A stretch of 64,000 nucleotides of DNA from Xylogone sp. PMI_703 (GCA_021399445.1 JAJTUQ010000004.1:248001-312000); one strand, 5' to 3'. Positions 22,679 through 35,163 are shown, counted from the first letter of the stretch. Program-made: numbers and translations. Notes: generated by a model from the sequence alone, not told the origin.

Positions 22679-25600
22679 TTAAGGTTCAAACCCTTTCAAA
22701 ATCTTTGCGAATTTTCTAGCTAGTCCCCAGACTCGCATGTCAGCTAGGATCTGTAATGAATTACTCTTCAGCGCTGCAACGCAACTGGGATCGTAGATAT
22801 TCACCGATCCCACGCTGGCGGGCCCTCCGATCTCAATCCAGCGATTGACGGCACTCTTCTGATTCTCTCTCCACGTCGGTTCGTCCAACCGCACGGCGAC
22901 TGTTGCGGGCCTGGTAGCAGAGGCGGCGTCCATATGTTTCTGCTGTTGCTGAGCAGCCCCATACTTTGCAAACGCTAGGATGAAAATCTGGCCCATGAAC
23001 ACTCGCATTGTTTCGCATGGCGCATGAATGAAGTATTCGCGTGCCATGGCGATGATTTGTGCAGCATGCCACACCATTGCCCTTGTGTGAAGAGGATCGT
23101 GAGCCCAGATGTTTTTGAGGCGGTGGATGGCGGATTCAATGTCTGAGCTCTCATCTTGTTTGCTGCTGTGACTCGACCGACCCCGTGCGCCTTCACGGAA
23201 AATATACACAACAAGGTCCATTACTTCTTCTGATGTGTATAAATGCGAGTAATGGCATATTAGTGATGTGATACTAGATTATGTGAGTGGTGGTGAGCAA
23301 GTTGATCACAACCTACTAATTTGGAGGAGCCATTTGCTACCAGAAAAATGACTTACTTTAGATGTATCAGATCGGCGGTGCAAGATGGTTGCGCTATAGA
23401 GTCACATAGATTGGATAGGCATTTTACTAATGCATCTCGAGTTGGTTTGTGAGCTGAATTCAAGGAGGGTAAGCCCAGAAAGTCTGATGCCGAGACTCTC
23501 TCAAGCTGTTTTAGATCCCAGAGAAGCCGGCCAATGATTTGTGCACAGAGCCTCTTTCCCCACGCGGGGATATCATTCGAGATGGGCTTTGGTGCGACAA
23601 TTTCTCTTAGAACTCTAGGGAGGAATGCTCCCTGGGCATTGCAACTTGCTCGAGACATCAACGCCGACCAAGCTTCAGCAGAGGGTGCTTCCCACAGTGC
23701 ATCAGCACAGGGTAGTTGACTGGGAAGCTCGTGTAAGTCAACGACGCCTCTTCTATTAGTCAGGGTGCACAGGCTGCAATCAAACTCGAACGAGCTCCAG
23801 GTGACTCTTTTCTCCGTTTCTGCATCTTTCCACCGGACCCACTGAGCTTTTAGCTGGGATTCGTCTCGCGGTGGAAGGCTGGGAATTTCAGCTCCATCAT
23901 CAGGGTGGCCTTCACTGCGCAACCTAGACTTGAGCATTCCTATAGCCCGAAGGCTTGTGATAAGGATCCCTCTTGAACCATCTGCGTTCTCATATAGGCG
24001 ACGATTTCCCGAGCCTAGGGAGTAGACTAGATGAATGCAACAAGCTTTGAGGTATGCCGGGTCACGATAGTTTGTGCTGTCCGATCCTCCCTTTTTCAAA
24101 CCGGATTGCTTAGCTTTCTGTCTGTAAAAGGTAAAAGGGGCACGTCGTGTGCAAAGATGAATTCACTTACCAGCCAAGAGATGCTCTGAAGGGATATTTC
24201 ACTTAAAGACCACGACAACTCTAGTGCCCCTTCGATATCAGAGAAACAAGCTCCAATGGCAGCAACGGCAGCCAAAAGAACAGTCGGGGAGGATGAGATT
24301 TCCCATGTTGGAGTATGTATAATAGGCATTACATGATGAAATCTCGTAAAGTACAAATCCAAAAAGTGTTTCAAGAGACCGATAGATGGCATAATATGAA
24401 GCTCTAACTCGTTATCAATCGGTGGAAGATATGGAGAAGATAGCAACTCAATCAGACTATCAGTGACTGGCTTGGTCTTATAGGTTGGCCTCACTGTGTT
24501 CTCGAGGATATGTCGGAGAGGGGGAAGCTGTACCTTTCGGCACTCTGAAGCATCTTCGTAGTCAAAGGGCCAATGTTGCTGCCGGTTCTGACTGATGGTG
24601 CCGGCTGGCGCTGGTAGATCTCCGGGGAGTCCCCGGTTAGGTTGTAAGCTTGTAAGGTGTTTAGCGGAAGTGGGCTGAATGGCATCGTAAGCCCAGTTGC
24701 TCTCTGATATGAGCCACTCAGACACTTGTAATTGTCTACTTTCTCCGTTGTTTAATGTCTCTCCCTCCAGGATAGATCCAGGCTGGGTCTGAAAGTCTTG
24801 TGGTGAATCCAACTCTAAGTTTAGCCAATCGAGCTCTCCAATCCGAACATCGTTTGGCATGCTGCACTCCGGCATCTGAATAATCTCTCGATTTTCCTGA
24901 GTGTTGTTGTCGTCGGTTGTAGTGAGGCAGGTGTTTTCTACAAATAAATCTATATTCTGATTGCAGAAATGTTCTGGTATCTCCACTCCTATGGTGATAT
25001 CGATATTGTTTGTATCCGTGTGTAGAATGTCTTCTTCGTGGATTCTGCTGCCCTCTGGATGGAAGATTTCAGGATGGTGACCAGGGAGAGGTGGACCTGT
25101 CGGAACCGAGTCCAACAAGATTGGCTCTAAAGATGAAGTTTGTGGGGCTAATTCTTGATTAGATTCAAAGCCAGATACTCCTTCGAAGGTAGATATAGGG
25201 AAATCTTGTAGATCAAGTGTCTTGCGGGATGCAGAGTGGAGTTGACTACCCTCACTTTCACCGACGGGTAGAAGTGACATTATATGTGCGGCTTCATTTC
25301 CTGGACTATCACCGGTCATAGAGCCAACAGGTTGGTAAGCGCAATCAACCTTTCTTTGATGGCAGGCGGCGCAGGGTTGGGTGCGGCTGCATTTCAGTTT
25401 CAATCGCACGCAATGGAGGCATGACTTTCGCTTGCTTTTAGCAATACGCTCATTTCGCTGATGTGTTGTCCTGCTATGCCTAAGATAGATATCTTTTCGA
25501 GTAAAGGACTTATCACATTGATGACATGGGAAATGCTGTTGCTGCGAAAGAGGTAGATGAAGGCGTCGATGTCGAAGTAGGTGAGATGGCCGAGCAAGTA

Positions 25601-25748
25601 CAAGCCCGCACACTTCGCATATGTAAGGTTTGGTAGGTCTATTGGATATCTGAGAGTTGACAGAATTGGCTGAGGGGCTTTCAGGGGATGAACTCTGCAT
25701 AACTAGAGCACACATAGACAAAAGTTGTCGTCCTGGGCTATCAGACAT
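22679..25748 (-). CDS. transcription factor with tandem C2H2 fingers plus Zn2Cys6 cluster
   Basis: Model: complement(join(22679..23273, 23357..24117, 24171..25748)), 977 aa. Residues about 41-95 hold two C2H2 fingers (YICEVCGLVLARPSHLLRHRRLH; FPCHQCDKSFTRKDIYLRHSRTTH), directly followed by a Zn2Cys6 cluster (CLHCVRLKLKC..CAACHQRKVDC). A long acidic, low-complexity linker precedes a fungal_trans regulatory domain (LPPIDNELELHI, FLDLYFTRFHHVMPIIHTPT, and on through exons 2-3). The acceptor at 23273 was chosen because it keeps the frame and supplies LIHLNITSLICHYSHLYTSEE before the last helix block. It is transcribed away from sugar permease 1 and is the natural candidate regulator of the cluster that follows. 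Confidence 0.9.
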
Positions 25749-26446
25749 CCGCTACATCCAGCTCCGATGTACCGCAGGGTGTCAGAGGCAACACGGTGCT
25801 CCTTTACTGCCTCGGAGATGCGTGCGGGTTCTGAGGACACTTATACTCCAGTCAACCTCTGAATTCCCCGGATTTTGGCTATGGAATGCTGGAGCCAAGC
25901 GTAAGCTCCACATGGGATTGCTAGTCCAATCGTGTGCCAGTCTGTTGAGTCCCGGGCGGTTCACACGCCTCCAAGCTTTGTTGAAAAGAGGTCGATGTAC
26001 TTCAAAGGGACCCCAAGCCGTATTTGCTCCGTTCAAAGGTGCGAAAGGTTTTACTTGACGGGGCGTGGCTTGATTTCCTGAATAATAAGGAGTGGGGAAT
26101 GCGTCTTCGTGCGAGAGAGCGAAGCAATCCCCGGACTGCCGACACTCTGCTGAGATACCGCCCATTGTGCGGGGCCCCGCATCACTCTCCATTAATGAGC
26201 GCCTGAGGCCCGGAAATGCGAGAGCGCGGGTTGCGGGCTGAAGCCGCCGCCATCTCCGCTATGAACCGATTCTCTTGTGCGGTATCCAGCGAATCTAGGC
26301 GTTATGTGACTTCAATTCGTATATCCAGAGTGTTCCTCGCTCTCAAATTGCGTTCGTTTCTTAGGCTATTTAAGATTTATTTCCTCGTTTTGACTGAGCA
26401 GAGTCATTGCTTGAAAGTATCCTCCCGCAAGTGATTGGTCTTCAAG
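25749..26446. promoter_or_regulatory. divergent promoter between regulator and sugar permease 1, with 14-bp palindrome
   Basis: A GC-rich stretch with a perfect palindrome TGCGGGGCCCCGCA at 26168-26181: two GCGGGG boxes back to back, each matching the SYGGRG consensus known for Aspergillus CreA. Several open frames of 60-136 codons overlap on both strands here, but none has domain signatures; I treat them as chance frames in GC-rich leader DNA. Confidence 0.5.
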
Positions 26447-28796
26447 ATGGTGCATGGACACTATACAAATACGTATAACAAATTGGTAGTTGCATTTGCT
26501 GCTCTGGGATCGTTGGTAAGCCTTTCAAGATGTCCAATGCTCTCAGTTACCGCGACCTGATAATGGATCTTCTAGACATACGGCTATCATGCCTCCATTA
26601 TTGCCAGCACGATTGGGCAGCCAGGATGGTATCGTTATTTCAATCTGCCTCAGTCTGGCGAACCAGGTTACGGTACCACCACGACACATGCAATCGCAAC
26701 TGCAAATGGATTGTTCTCTACAGGCGGTGCCGTCGGCTGTTTGTTCGTAATGTGGTCAGCAACCACTCTTGGAAGGAGGGCAACTCTCCAAATTGGCGCT
26801 CTATTCTCAGTCATCGGTGGTGCTCTGCAGGGGGGCGCTGCTACTTTGGGGTTCGTTCCTCCACGAATAAGTGTACCCTCTTTTAGATGCCTTTGACTAA
26901 TTAGTTTAAATCAAAGTATGTTCCAAGCCGGGCGGTTTATTGCTGGGCTTGGTATTGGCGTCCTCGTGACGGTCGGGCCAATGTATCTGTCAGAGATGTC
27001 ATCCCCTGCTGTCAGGGGTTGGCTGGTTGGCCAGTAAGTAGCTGATCGATTTAGTACTTACCCTTTTATCACTTACAGTAGGTAATTAATTTTTAATTAG
27101 CCACGCGATCTTTCTTGTGATGGGGTACACTTCGGCCAGTTGGATCGGATACGGCTGTTATTTTGTAACATCTGTCAATGAAACATTTGCATGGAGATTT
27201 CCTCTCTGCATGATGTGCGTTGTTCCGACTGTCCTGCTCGCTGGATCACCCTGGTTGCCGCGTTCTCCTCGGTGGCTTCTGTCGAAGGGTCACACAGATG
27301 AGGCATGGAAAGTTTTGGTTAGGCTGAGAGCATCGAATGATGACCCCGAAGACCTGATTGCAAAAGAAGAGTTCTACCAAATCCGTGGGCAGTTGAAACT
27401 GGAGCAGGAATCCTTAATGAATTCAGGGTATAAGAATGTCCGGACTGCCGTGCTGCGAAAGAAAAGTTACCGGAAGAGGATGTTCATTGGTTTCATGATG
27501 CAGTGGGGGTAAGAACTTTAGTCTTCTCATAGATTCGATCTAAATTGCAATACTGACAGATTGTGCGATAAAGTACAGAATTTGCGGGCCCACTAGTGAT
27601 AGTCAGTTTCATTTAATTACGCCTCAGAATTTGGTATGCTGACGAGGTGTAGAACAACTACTCGGTGATCTTATATACCAGCCTTGGAGCAACAGGTTCA
27701 CTTCCACTTCTCTTAGGGGCATTGTGGACAACGACATCATGTATGGATCTCTAATTACAGACTTAGTTTCATTTGTGACATTTATTGTTGAGGTCATAAT
27801 AAGAGTATACTAATAGTGGAAACAGGTATCTATAATCCCCTTGGTGCTTGGTTACATGATAAAGTCAACTCCAGGCGTCTAATGTACGTGATCGGAATGA
27901 TTGGTCAGCTTGTGACTGTTTCAGGACTTACTGCTATGGCTGGAGCCTATGGAGGAACTTCGAATAAAGTCGGAAATGGTTTCGGCATCTTCTTCATTTT
28001 CTTCTACCTTCTTTGGCAGGGGTTAGTAACCATCCTTCCATCAATCGCCGCAAGATATATATAGTTTTTATTAACATACTCCATTAGGACCTTTTGTGAC
28101 ACGACTATGTACCTATACGTCTCAGAAATATTTCCCACTGAGATTCGTCCTATTGGCATGGGATTCTCCCTGTTTGGTCAATTTGCAGGTGAGGCTATAT
28201 GCTGTGCTACTTAGAATGAGCAGACAGCAGGTCCAAACTTGACCCATGTTTCATATGCAACTTCTACCTACACGCTGTGCTTTACATTATGGTTGAGCAA
28301 GGCTCTTAAGACCACATTCAATATGCTCTGCTCTCTTTTCTTTTCTGACTTTTTCTCCCTACGCCCTGTAGCGGTTTCGGTTTCCGGTACTAATTCAGTT
28401 TCAGCTACCATTCTGCTTTTGCAGACTGCACCCATCGGATTTGTCAATATCGAGTGGAAGTATTACTTAGTAATTATTTGTTGGATAGTTTTCTTTACTC
28501 CTCGTAAGTCCTTTGGATTCTTTCGTCTCGTCATTGGAAAACACTGATTATTGCTTGCTTATGAAGTTTTTTGGTATTTCTTCCCTGAGACGGCGAAACT
28601 CTCCTTAGAAGAGATTGGGCAGAATTTTGGCGATGATGTCGCCGTCCATGTAAACGATGTTACAGTGGAAGAGAGACAGAAACTTGACGAGTTTCTCAAA
28701 AGAACGGATATTACTCTTCTCGAGGAAAGTGGGGATAGAAACGATTCTATCGCACTAGGCACTGATATCAATGTTGCACCAACGGTGAAAGAATAG
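26447..28796 (+). CDS. MFS sugar transporter 1
   Basis: Ten-exon model: join(26447..26515, 26576..26850, 26917..27033, 27101..27508, 27574..27601, 27653..27740, 27817..28021, 28088..28188, 28405..28503, 28567..28796), 539 aa; phases close at every junction. Family signatures in order: GYHASIIASTIGQPGWY, loop-2 LGRRATLQ, GRFIAGLGIGVLVTVGPMYLSE, RSPRWLLSKG (the PESPR equivalent), YLYVSEIFPTEIR, and PETAKLSLEEIG. This is a plasma-membrane hexose/pentose/polyol-type permease. The intron at 28189-28404 is unusually long (216 bp) for this gene. First structural gene of the proposed catabolic cluster, divergent from its likely regulator. Confidence 0.88.
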
Positions 28797-29136
28797 TGGA
28801 AGGGTTTTAGCTACAAGGATATTGGATGTGATCTGAACAGACTATAGGGCGTACTGACTACAGTAATCGTAGTGGAATGTGATATATACGAACAACCTAA
28901 ACCTTGCTTATCACGTTTTGTGTCCAATCTATGTTTCTACGGTCACGACATATAATTCCAGCATCAAGTCTAATAGTTCAATCCAGAAGGAAGTTTAAAA
29001 TTGTGCTCTTATTCAAAAGGGTTGGGTAAAGCTATTTAATATGTAAAAAGAGTTTGGACGTTGTCTCCATAGAATCCCAGCAAACACCGAGCATTCAAAG
29101 GTGTATGTGAACGTTCTTCGCAAAGATTGAGTTTGC
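28797..29136. other. short convergent spacer
   Basis: 3' flanks of sugar permease 1 and the cyclase-family gene. No feature beyond AT-rich 3' ends. Confidence 0.4.
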
Positions 29137-30347
29137 TTAGAAAATTGCCATAGCATTTGGTGGAGAAGAAACTCCACCGGGCATATTGAGCGGAGATGAA
29201 GTGACAAAAAAGCTCCATCTGTTATGTTCCTTGCAAGCTTGTGAGAGTGCTTCTAGATCGAATAATTCCCCTATTCAAATATTACCCATCTTGTCGGAAA
29301 CAATTTAGGCGGGCAATAGCTTACCAATTGGCATTCCCCATCCAGCAATGATATACTCATGCAGGAACATATCTGGATTTTGAGGTGGATATACCTTGCA
29401 GCATTACAGACATGTCAGTACTCATTCTACATTGCACTATTGAACTGGGGGTTATATTACTTCCCAGCTAAGTCCGTCACCAGCTATTGCGCAGAATCTA
29501 GTATCCCACAACCATTTTAAAACTTCAGTTGTCGCCTCAACGCCCGCATGCTCGGGGTTGGAGCTCTTTGCATACGCATTTTTCCGTGTGTCGGTCATGG
29601 TTTCCCATTCCTTCGTTACCCCGATTCGCAGGAACAAGATATCACCAGTCTCAAAGACCAAATTGCATTGCTTTGCTATCGCTAGAATATTTTCAAGGGT
29701 TATCTGATGGGTTGAGAAAGTTGAATATTTTATGTCGTTCTGTTCGGCCCATGAAGCATAGTCGATTAGAACGCCACGCCCTATTATGTTAGGTATTACT
29801 CTTACCTTCACGCCTTCCTAGTTCTTAACTCACCGGCTATTCCTTCTTTTGCCCAGTGCTGCATGCCTATTCTAAAATTTTTCCGGTCTAGTATTTCTCC
29901 AGCCGTTGTGCCTCCGTAGAACTCTCTTCTAGTTGACCCATCCGGAAGCTTTTTTTGCAGCGAGAAGTGACGCAGCCCATCCCACTGGCTACTCTGCTCT
30001 TCAAAATATTAGGAACAGATTTTGGAAATGAGCAACCAAGGCCACGGAAACCTACGTGGATTCATAATGTAAACATCATCAAATGCAGCTCCCCCCATTA
30101 AGGAAATTATGTGATGCTGACAAGGTTGTCGACCGAATCCAGCCACTTCAAGTCTTGTCAAATCCCAGTTCAAAGTTACCCGTTTCCCAGATCTAATCTC
30201 CCTGGAAGCCGCTTTTGACACAACCTCTGGGGTCAAGAGCGCGAGTTTAGCCAACCCTTCTTCATGACTGCCAGGCTCTCCGATCCAAACTTGTTTAGGA
30301 TTTTCCAATTGGTCGAATGGTAGTAGGTATACAGATGGCTTAGCCAT
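29137..30347 (-). CDS. cyclase-family (PF04199) metal-dependent hydrolase
   Basis: Model: complement(join(29137..29270, 29325..29394, 29461..29780, 29834..29998, 30056..30347)), 326 aa, from the ATG at 30347; all five phases close. Signatures: LNWDLTRLEVAGFGRQPCQHHI, SSQWDGLRHF (DGxxH type metal site), REFYGG, GIAGRGVLIDY, ETGDILFLRIG, and the C-terminal LHEYIIAGWGMPIGELFDLE..NRWSFFVTSSPLNMPGG typical of fungal 'putative cyclase' proteins. The family includes kynurenine formamidases and isatin hydrolase, which open amide or lactam bonds; a lactone or amide substrate is plausible. It sits between permease 1 and the ketopantoate-hydroxymethyltransferase-like gene. Confidence 0.9.
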
Positions 30348-31312
30348 AATGACTTTCCTCGTCAGCTTTTGTTCAGTTCTCGAATATGAACGAGCATATA
30401 GGCTCCGCAGAAGCTCTACCAGTTTCCGTAAAAGGAGCCCGTGCAAGCTTTGTTCTGGAAATTTTAGATTATACATGCTGGTCTTGATGGTTTCCTTTGC
30501 AGCTTCCCCAGTTCGGGCCCTGTCTTCCGGTCTTGCATGGTGCTGTCAGGGCGGACTTGGCATGCGGGGCTTCCTGAGCCAAGGAAGCTGTCACGCCTCT
30601 TGAGTCCCGCTACCCAACTCCGACGTGTCCCAGGTTTCTATTACTAGACTCACTAGAGTACAAGGGTCATATGAAAATGATGCATAGTGCGGAGAAGTGT
30701 ATGCGACGTACCTCGGCAGCTTGAATACAGTGGGGTTATTTCATTGGGTGGAACTCCAGGTCGATTTGCCATGTCCTATCTTCGTATTTCTAAGCAATGC
30801 TGCTATGCTGAGTATCTGACTAGCATTGTTTAGATGAAAGGTTGAATTTAAAAATCAGCTGGACCAATATTAGCTAAACATGCTGAATACCATGTAATCA
30901 AACGGTAACTATGAGCCCGCTTGGAAGTTGAAGAAAGCGTCGATTCATTGCTGATGGCCCAAAAATTACTCCCGTATATACTATCAAATACAGAGCTCAT
31001 GCAAATCATTCTTTTATCTAACTATTCTGCAACTCCCCACAGTACTCCATGAATGTATGTGGACTACACCATCTAGTAGCACATATATTGCTGGATTGCT
31101 GCGGTCATTGCTCGTGATTTAGTTCTCACAATTTCAATAAAATCTAATTTATCGTAGTGGGTCGGACTTTAAGAAGCATTTACACAAAATCTGCATAACT
31201 GTACATATAAATCCTCATAAACATAAGATATTTCTTTAATGGTTTATATCCAGTTGATACATCATATCGCATTAATGAGATTCTTTACGGTTAGTCCTTT
31301 ACCACTTGTCTC
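30348..31312. promoter_or_regulatory. upstream region of the cyclase-family gene
   Basis: A GTGGGG box (SYGGRG type) lies at 30730-30735. No gene seen; an 84-codon plus frame at 30349-30603 is antisense to the cyclase leader and lacks motifs. Confidence 0.35.
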
Positions 31313-32389
31313 TCATAGCTTACTATTGCCTCCTGCAATCTTTCTAAATTTCTCCTGTTCTTCTTTCGACATACTATACTCCTATAACAGGTTATTAGGG
31401 TTAAATTTGGAAAGATACATATAAACGTACATGCTCAGAAGCCGGAAATTTTCTCGCGAAAACCTCATCTTTATATTGCTTAAGTGCCTGTACAGATATT
31501 TCTCCTACATTTGCGTACTGTTTATGCCATCTGCACAACCGTCAGTCATTCCTAGAAGGAGTTTTGTAGAGGTAATAGAGTTTTACTGTTGAAGGAAGGA
31601 TTTCTTGTATCCCAGAATCTCAGACTGCAGTACTATCTGAGCACTACAGCCTGCACCGCTCCTATGTAACATACCACACTTTAGTTTAGTCCGCTCTTCG
31701 AGGTATTTAACAATGAAACTCACCCTATTCCAATTGTGGGGATCCTCAGCGCATCTGTTATCATTTTTGCGGCGGGACTTGCAACAGCTTCAAGCACTAA
31801 GGCAATAGCTCCAGCATCCTGCAAGCTCAGTGCGCCACTAAGAACTTCATTCGCTGTTTCAGCAGTTTCACCCCATGCAGCCGTTTCGTCCAGACTTGCC
31901 GTCAGGGAACGCTGTGGTGTGAGGCCAATATGTCCGATTACTGGAATGCCTGCCCTTGTGATCGCTGCAACTTGTGCCGCCATCTCGCGACCGCCTTCAA
32001 GCTTCACACCATCAACATGGCCCTCTTTCATCATTCGGAGAGCCGAATCCACCGCTATAGCCTATTTAGTTTCTACGCGAATGAAGTATAAGAATATGGT
32101 TTATCGCACCATGTTCAGGTGACTTTTCGTACGAACCCAGCGGCAAGTCGCCTAGCAGAAACGGAGACTTTGCGCCTCGAGCGACGGCCCTCGCATGGTA
32201 TATAAGCTCGTCAAGAGTGACTCCTGTGGTGCTATCCAGCCCCAAAGATACGATTCCTGTACTATCACCAATGAGAATCAGATCGATTCCTGATTCTTCG
32301 GCGAGAACAGCTGTAGGATAGTCCCAGGCTGTGATGCACGCCGCGACGCCTCTTTGACAGGCTTTCCGGAATTTCTTCACTGCTGCCAT
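31313..32389 (-). CDS. divergent ketopantoate hydroxymethyltransferase-like enzyme (PanB family)
   Basis: Model: complement(join(31313..31381, 31431..31530, 31587..31661, 31724..32054, 32110..32389)), 284 aa. Retained PanB landmarks: TAWDYPTA, LIGDSTG (metal Asp-Ser), YHARAVARGA, LLGDLPLGSYE (metal Asp), VKLEGG (Lys and Glu), GHIGLTPQ (His), ALVLEAV (catalytic Glu), IPTIGIG. The classical enzyme adds a hydroxymethyl group from methylene-tetrahydrofolate to 2-oxoisovalerate. Two segments differ: after GHIGLTPQ the usual GGxxVQG-type loop is replaced by RSLTASLDETAAWGETAET, and the glycine-rich segment after IGIG reads SGAGCSAQIVLQSE instead of an AGxxxxGQ[IV]LVxxD-like sequence. No mitochondrial-type extension is seen. 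It may be a cluster-specific aldolase-like paralogue rather than the biosynthetic enzyme. Confidence 0.88.
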
Positions 32390-32862
32390 TTTTCAAGTGC
32401 TCTTTTGTCGTAAATTCAAGGTGTAGACCTTTTTTCGAATGGTTGTGAGTCTAGTAGCTGAGGCAGGATCCGTCGATAGATATAAACCTTAAATTGTTCC
32501 TCTGCTCCATAGCTACAAAGGTGGGGTACCATTTTCTTCTCATGCCAGAGTAATCTGGTTTGTACTAACCCGTAATCGTTCTTTGAAGTCGATCAGGCTC
32601 CAAAGTGAACGGAGAATGTCTGCGGGTCCCTTCTCGGAGGAGCTGAGCGGCGGACACTGGAAGTGTAACGGAGTTTAAGCCTCGGCGAAAAAAGATCAAT
32701 AATGGAGTACTCAAATCATATATTTCCTACATGCAGTACAAATGAAACCATATAAACCTCCAAGCTTGATTCAGCTGCATTTATTAAATATATAACAGCT
32801 ACAAACCATTGCCGACTGCAGTAACGGACCTAGTATCTTTCAATTCACCAGTCGTGTCTACA
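32390..32862. promoter_or_regulatory. divergent promoter shared by the PanB-like and Zn-dehydrogenase genes
   Basis: A 473-bp bidirectional region. A GTGGGG box lies at 32521-32526. The short distance and divergence favour co-regulation of the two genes. Confidence 0.4.
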
Positions 32863-34420
32863 ATGAAGAAAACTATCTCGATTCCGAACCGCGCCTTGGT
32901 AGTCTCAGGGCCGAATAAGCTAGATATCAGACCATGGCCCCTTAGTTTAGAAGTCTTAGAGGGTCATCCTATAGTACCTGATGGAAACGTGCTTATACGC
33001 GTCCGGTCATCGGGGATCTGTGGCTCAGATGTGAGTAAAGAGAGTCCCTAGTTAGCAACATTCAGGATGAGATTAGGATTGCGACTGATGAATAAATCTT
33101 TTATTGCAGATCCATTTCTGGAAAGAAGGAAGAGCAGGACCAGATATTATAAAGGAGCCATTAGTCATTGGTCATGAAGGGGCAGGAGAAATTGTGCTTG
33201 TGAGCTCAACAACGGAAAAATGGAAAAAGGGTGACCGAGTCGGAATTAAGCCTTCAGCACCATGCCTGACGTACGTATGCCGTCGATAACTACCATTTCG
33301 ATATGCCAGTCAAGGAGAAATACCAACTAACTTCATACAATCTCGTACAGATGCGATGACTGCACAAGTGGTCTGTCTAACATATGTTCCAACATCCGCT
33401 ATAGTGGGGCTCCACCAGATCACGGCTCCTGCTGTACATTGAAAATTGTTCCAGAGGCCCAGCTGGTCCGTTTGACGCCACGAATTTCCTGGGTGGAAGC
33501 AGGGGTTCTACAACCACTTGCAATTGCTATGCAATGCTCCAGGCAAGCAGGTCTCAAAGCAAACCAGAATGTCATGATCGCCGGTGCCGGCTGTATTGGT
33601 CTACTTCTAGGGGCTGTGGCAAAAGCGTATGTTTCTTATACCAGAAGAATCCCTCCAGTATGCGTATCATTATTGCGTAAAGGCTGACTGGTCAACTAAT
33701 TGATTAGCTATGGTGCCGCCAAGGTTGTAGTCTTGGAGAAGCAACGACACAGGGTTGAGTTTTCGAAAAGATATTGCTCAGATTACGCTTTTGAGAACCC
33801 ACCTTACAATCAAGGCGAAGATACGGAAGCATACTCCGAGAGAGTAAGTCAGCAAATCCTAAAAGGCGTTCCTGGCTTAGCGCGTGGTTTTGATGTCTAT
33901 TTCGATGCTACTGGGGCCGAGGAGTGCATGCAAATTGGTATCAAGCTTTGTCGGCCAGGAGGTACTTGTAAGTTCTTCGCAATTTTTGATTAGTCCTATC
34001 TCTCTTTTCGTATCCACCCGCTTAACCCATTGTCAGATGTGCAGGTCGGCATTTACGATGGGCCAAATCCCCGGATATCTATGATGGATGTATGCTCAAA
34101 GCAGCTGAATATACGAGGTGAGACCAACCATCCTTAAATCACCCATCAAAGTCCGACTTGGCTTATGTTTATTGTTAGGCAGCTGGAGGTATACCACCAA
34201 TTGTTTTGAAGATGCCGTCGGTATGGTTGATAGAGGGCTTATAGACTTACAGAGAATTATTAGTCATGTCTACAGGTTCGATGACGGCCCTCAAGCTTTT
34301 GAGGCAGTCTATAATCAGCGTGATAATACTGGGAAAAAGCTACTAAAGACCGTTATACTCCTTGATGATGAAAAAGAAACTTCTCTTAAAGAAGAAAGGC
34401 ATTTGGCTTCCTTATTATAG
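32863..34420 (+). CDS. zinc-dependent medium-chain dehydrogenase (sorbitol/xylitol dehydrogenase-like)
   Basis: Model: join(32863..33030, 33110..33270, 33351..33626, 33708..33967, 34037..34117, 34179..34420), 395 aa; all phases close. Catalytic-zinc motifs: GICGSDIHFW (Cys) and GHEGAGEIV (His-Glu). The structural zinc Cys set is CX2CX2CX7C (CLTCDDCTSGLSNIC), completed by the exon 2-3 join. The cofactor motif is IAGAGCIGLLLG, then VVVLEKQRHRVE; a Glu after the GxGxxG fold favours NAD+. It probably oxidises a secondary hydroxyl of a polyol, sugar or hydroxyacid. The C-terminal tail is short and charged. Divergent from the PanB-like gene. Confidence 0.92.
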
Positions 34421-35163
34421 AGGATGTATATCGGTATTTTATAATGGCATAAACACTTTCTAAACCAGTTGTGGGGCCAGAAAATATGATGTCTTCTCAA
34501 TTTGGCGATCTTTAATTGAATCCACTGATGGCTCGTATCCTGCAACCATGACTACCAATTGCTTGGTGGAACCTAGTCACGTCAACTGTATACTTTGGAA
34601 TTGTGATCAATGAGTAAACATCTGAGCTCCATAAAGGAACATGAGCGATGAAAGTTATTTTATATTACACCTTAATGCATAACTAACATATACCAAGTGA
34701 TCAGAGTTCGAAACTATAGAACATTATACAAGTAAAAGGTAGGTCGATTAGTTATTAGTCCAACACAAAATGAATTTAGCTTGGCGGATACTGAAAGGTA
34801 GCGTACAGCATTTATTACATGAGTGCACTTCATGAATTTCTCTCGTCCTCATTTGGCGGTAACATATGTAACACATGCAGGGTACGAATCAACACGCTAC
34901 ATTTGAGTATCAAGCTTGACCCAAATTCGTTTTCATTGCTGGACATGGGGGGCCATGGGCGGACTTGGGTGCGGCGTTGGATACCCCACTGTGGCACTGT
35001 GGGGATGAGCTTGTGGAGGAAAGTCCGCCGATGAGAAGACCGATTATTGCATTTGTATCCTTACTCCAGACTGGTCTGACAGTGGTCATCCAGGTACTGC
35101 TGGGATATGTTCCTTGTCTGAGTTTTTAAGTTGCTTACGCTTTGCATACCTATAAGAACAAAA
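34421..35163. promoter_or_regulatory. upstream region of the cytochrome b5-FMN dehydrogenase
   Basis: Two SYGGRG-type boxes 15 bp apart: CCCCAC at 34984-34989 and GTGGGG at 34999-35004, the latter within CTGTGGGG. No gene seen; the 71-codon frame at 34819-35034 has no motif. Confidence 0.4.

Noticed and set aside
25657..26434. Overlapping open frames of 60-136 codons on both strands upstream of the C2H2/Zn2Cys6 regulator
   Set aside because: No domain motifs, mutual overlap and location in a GC-rich divergent promoter; GC-rich DNA yields chance frames.
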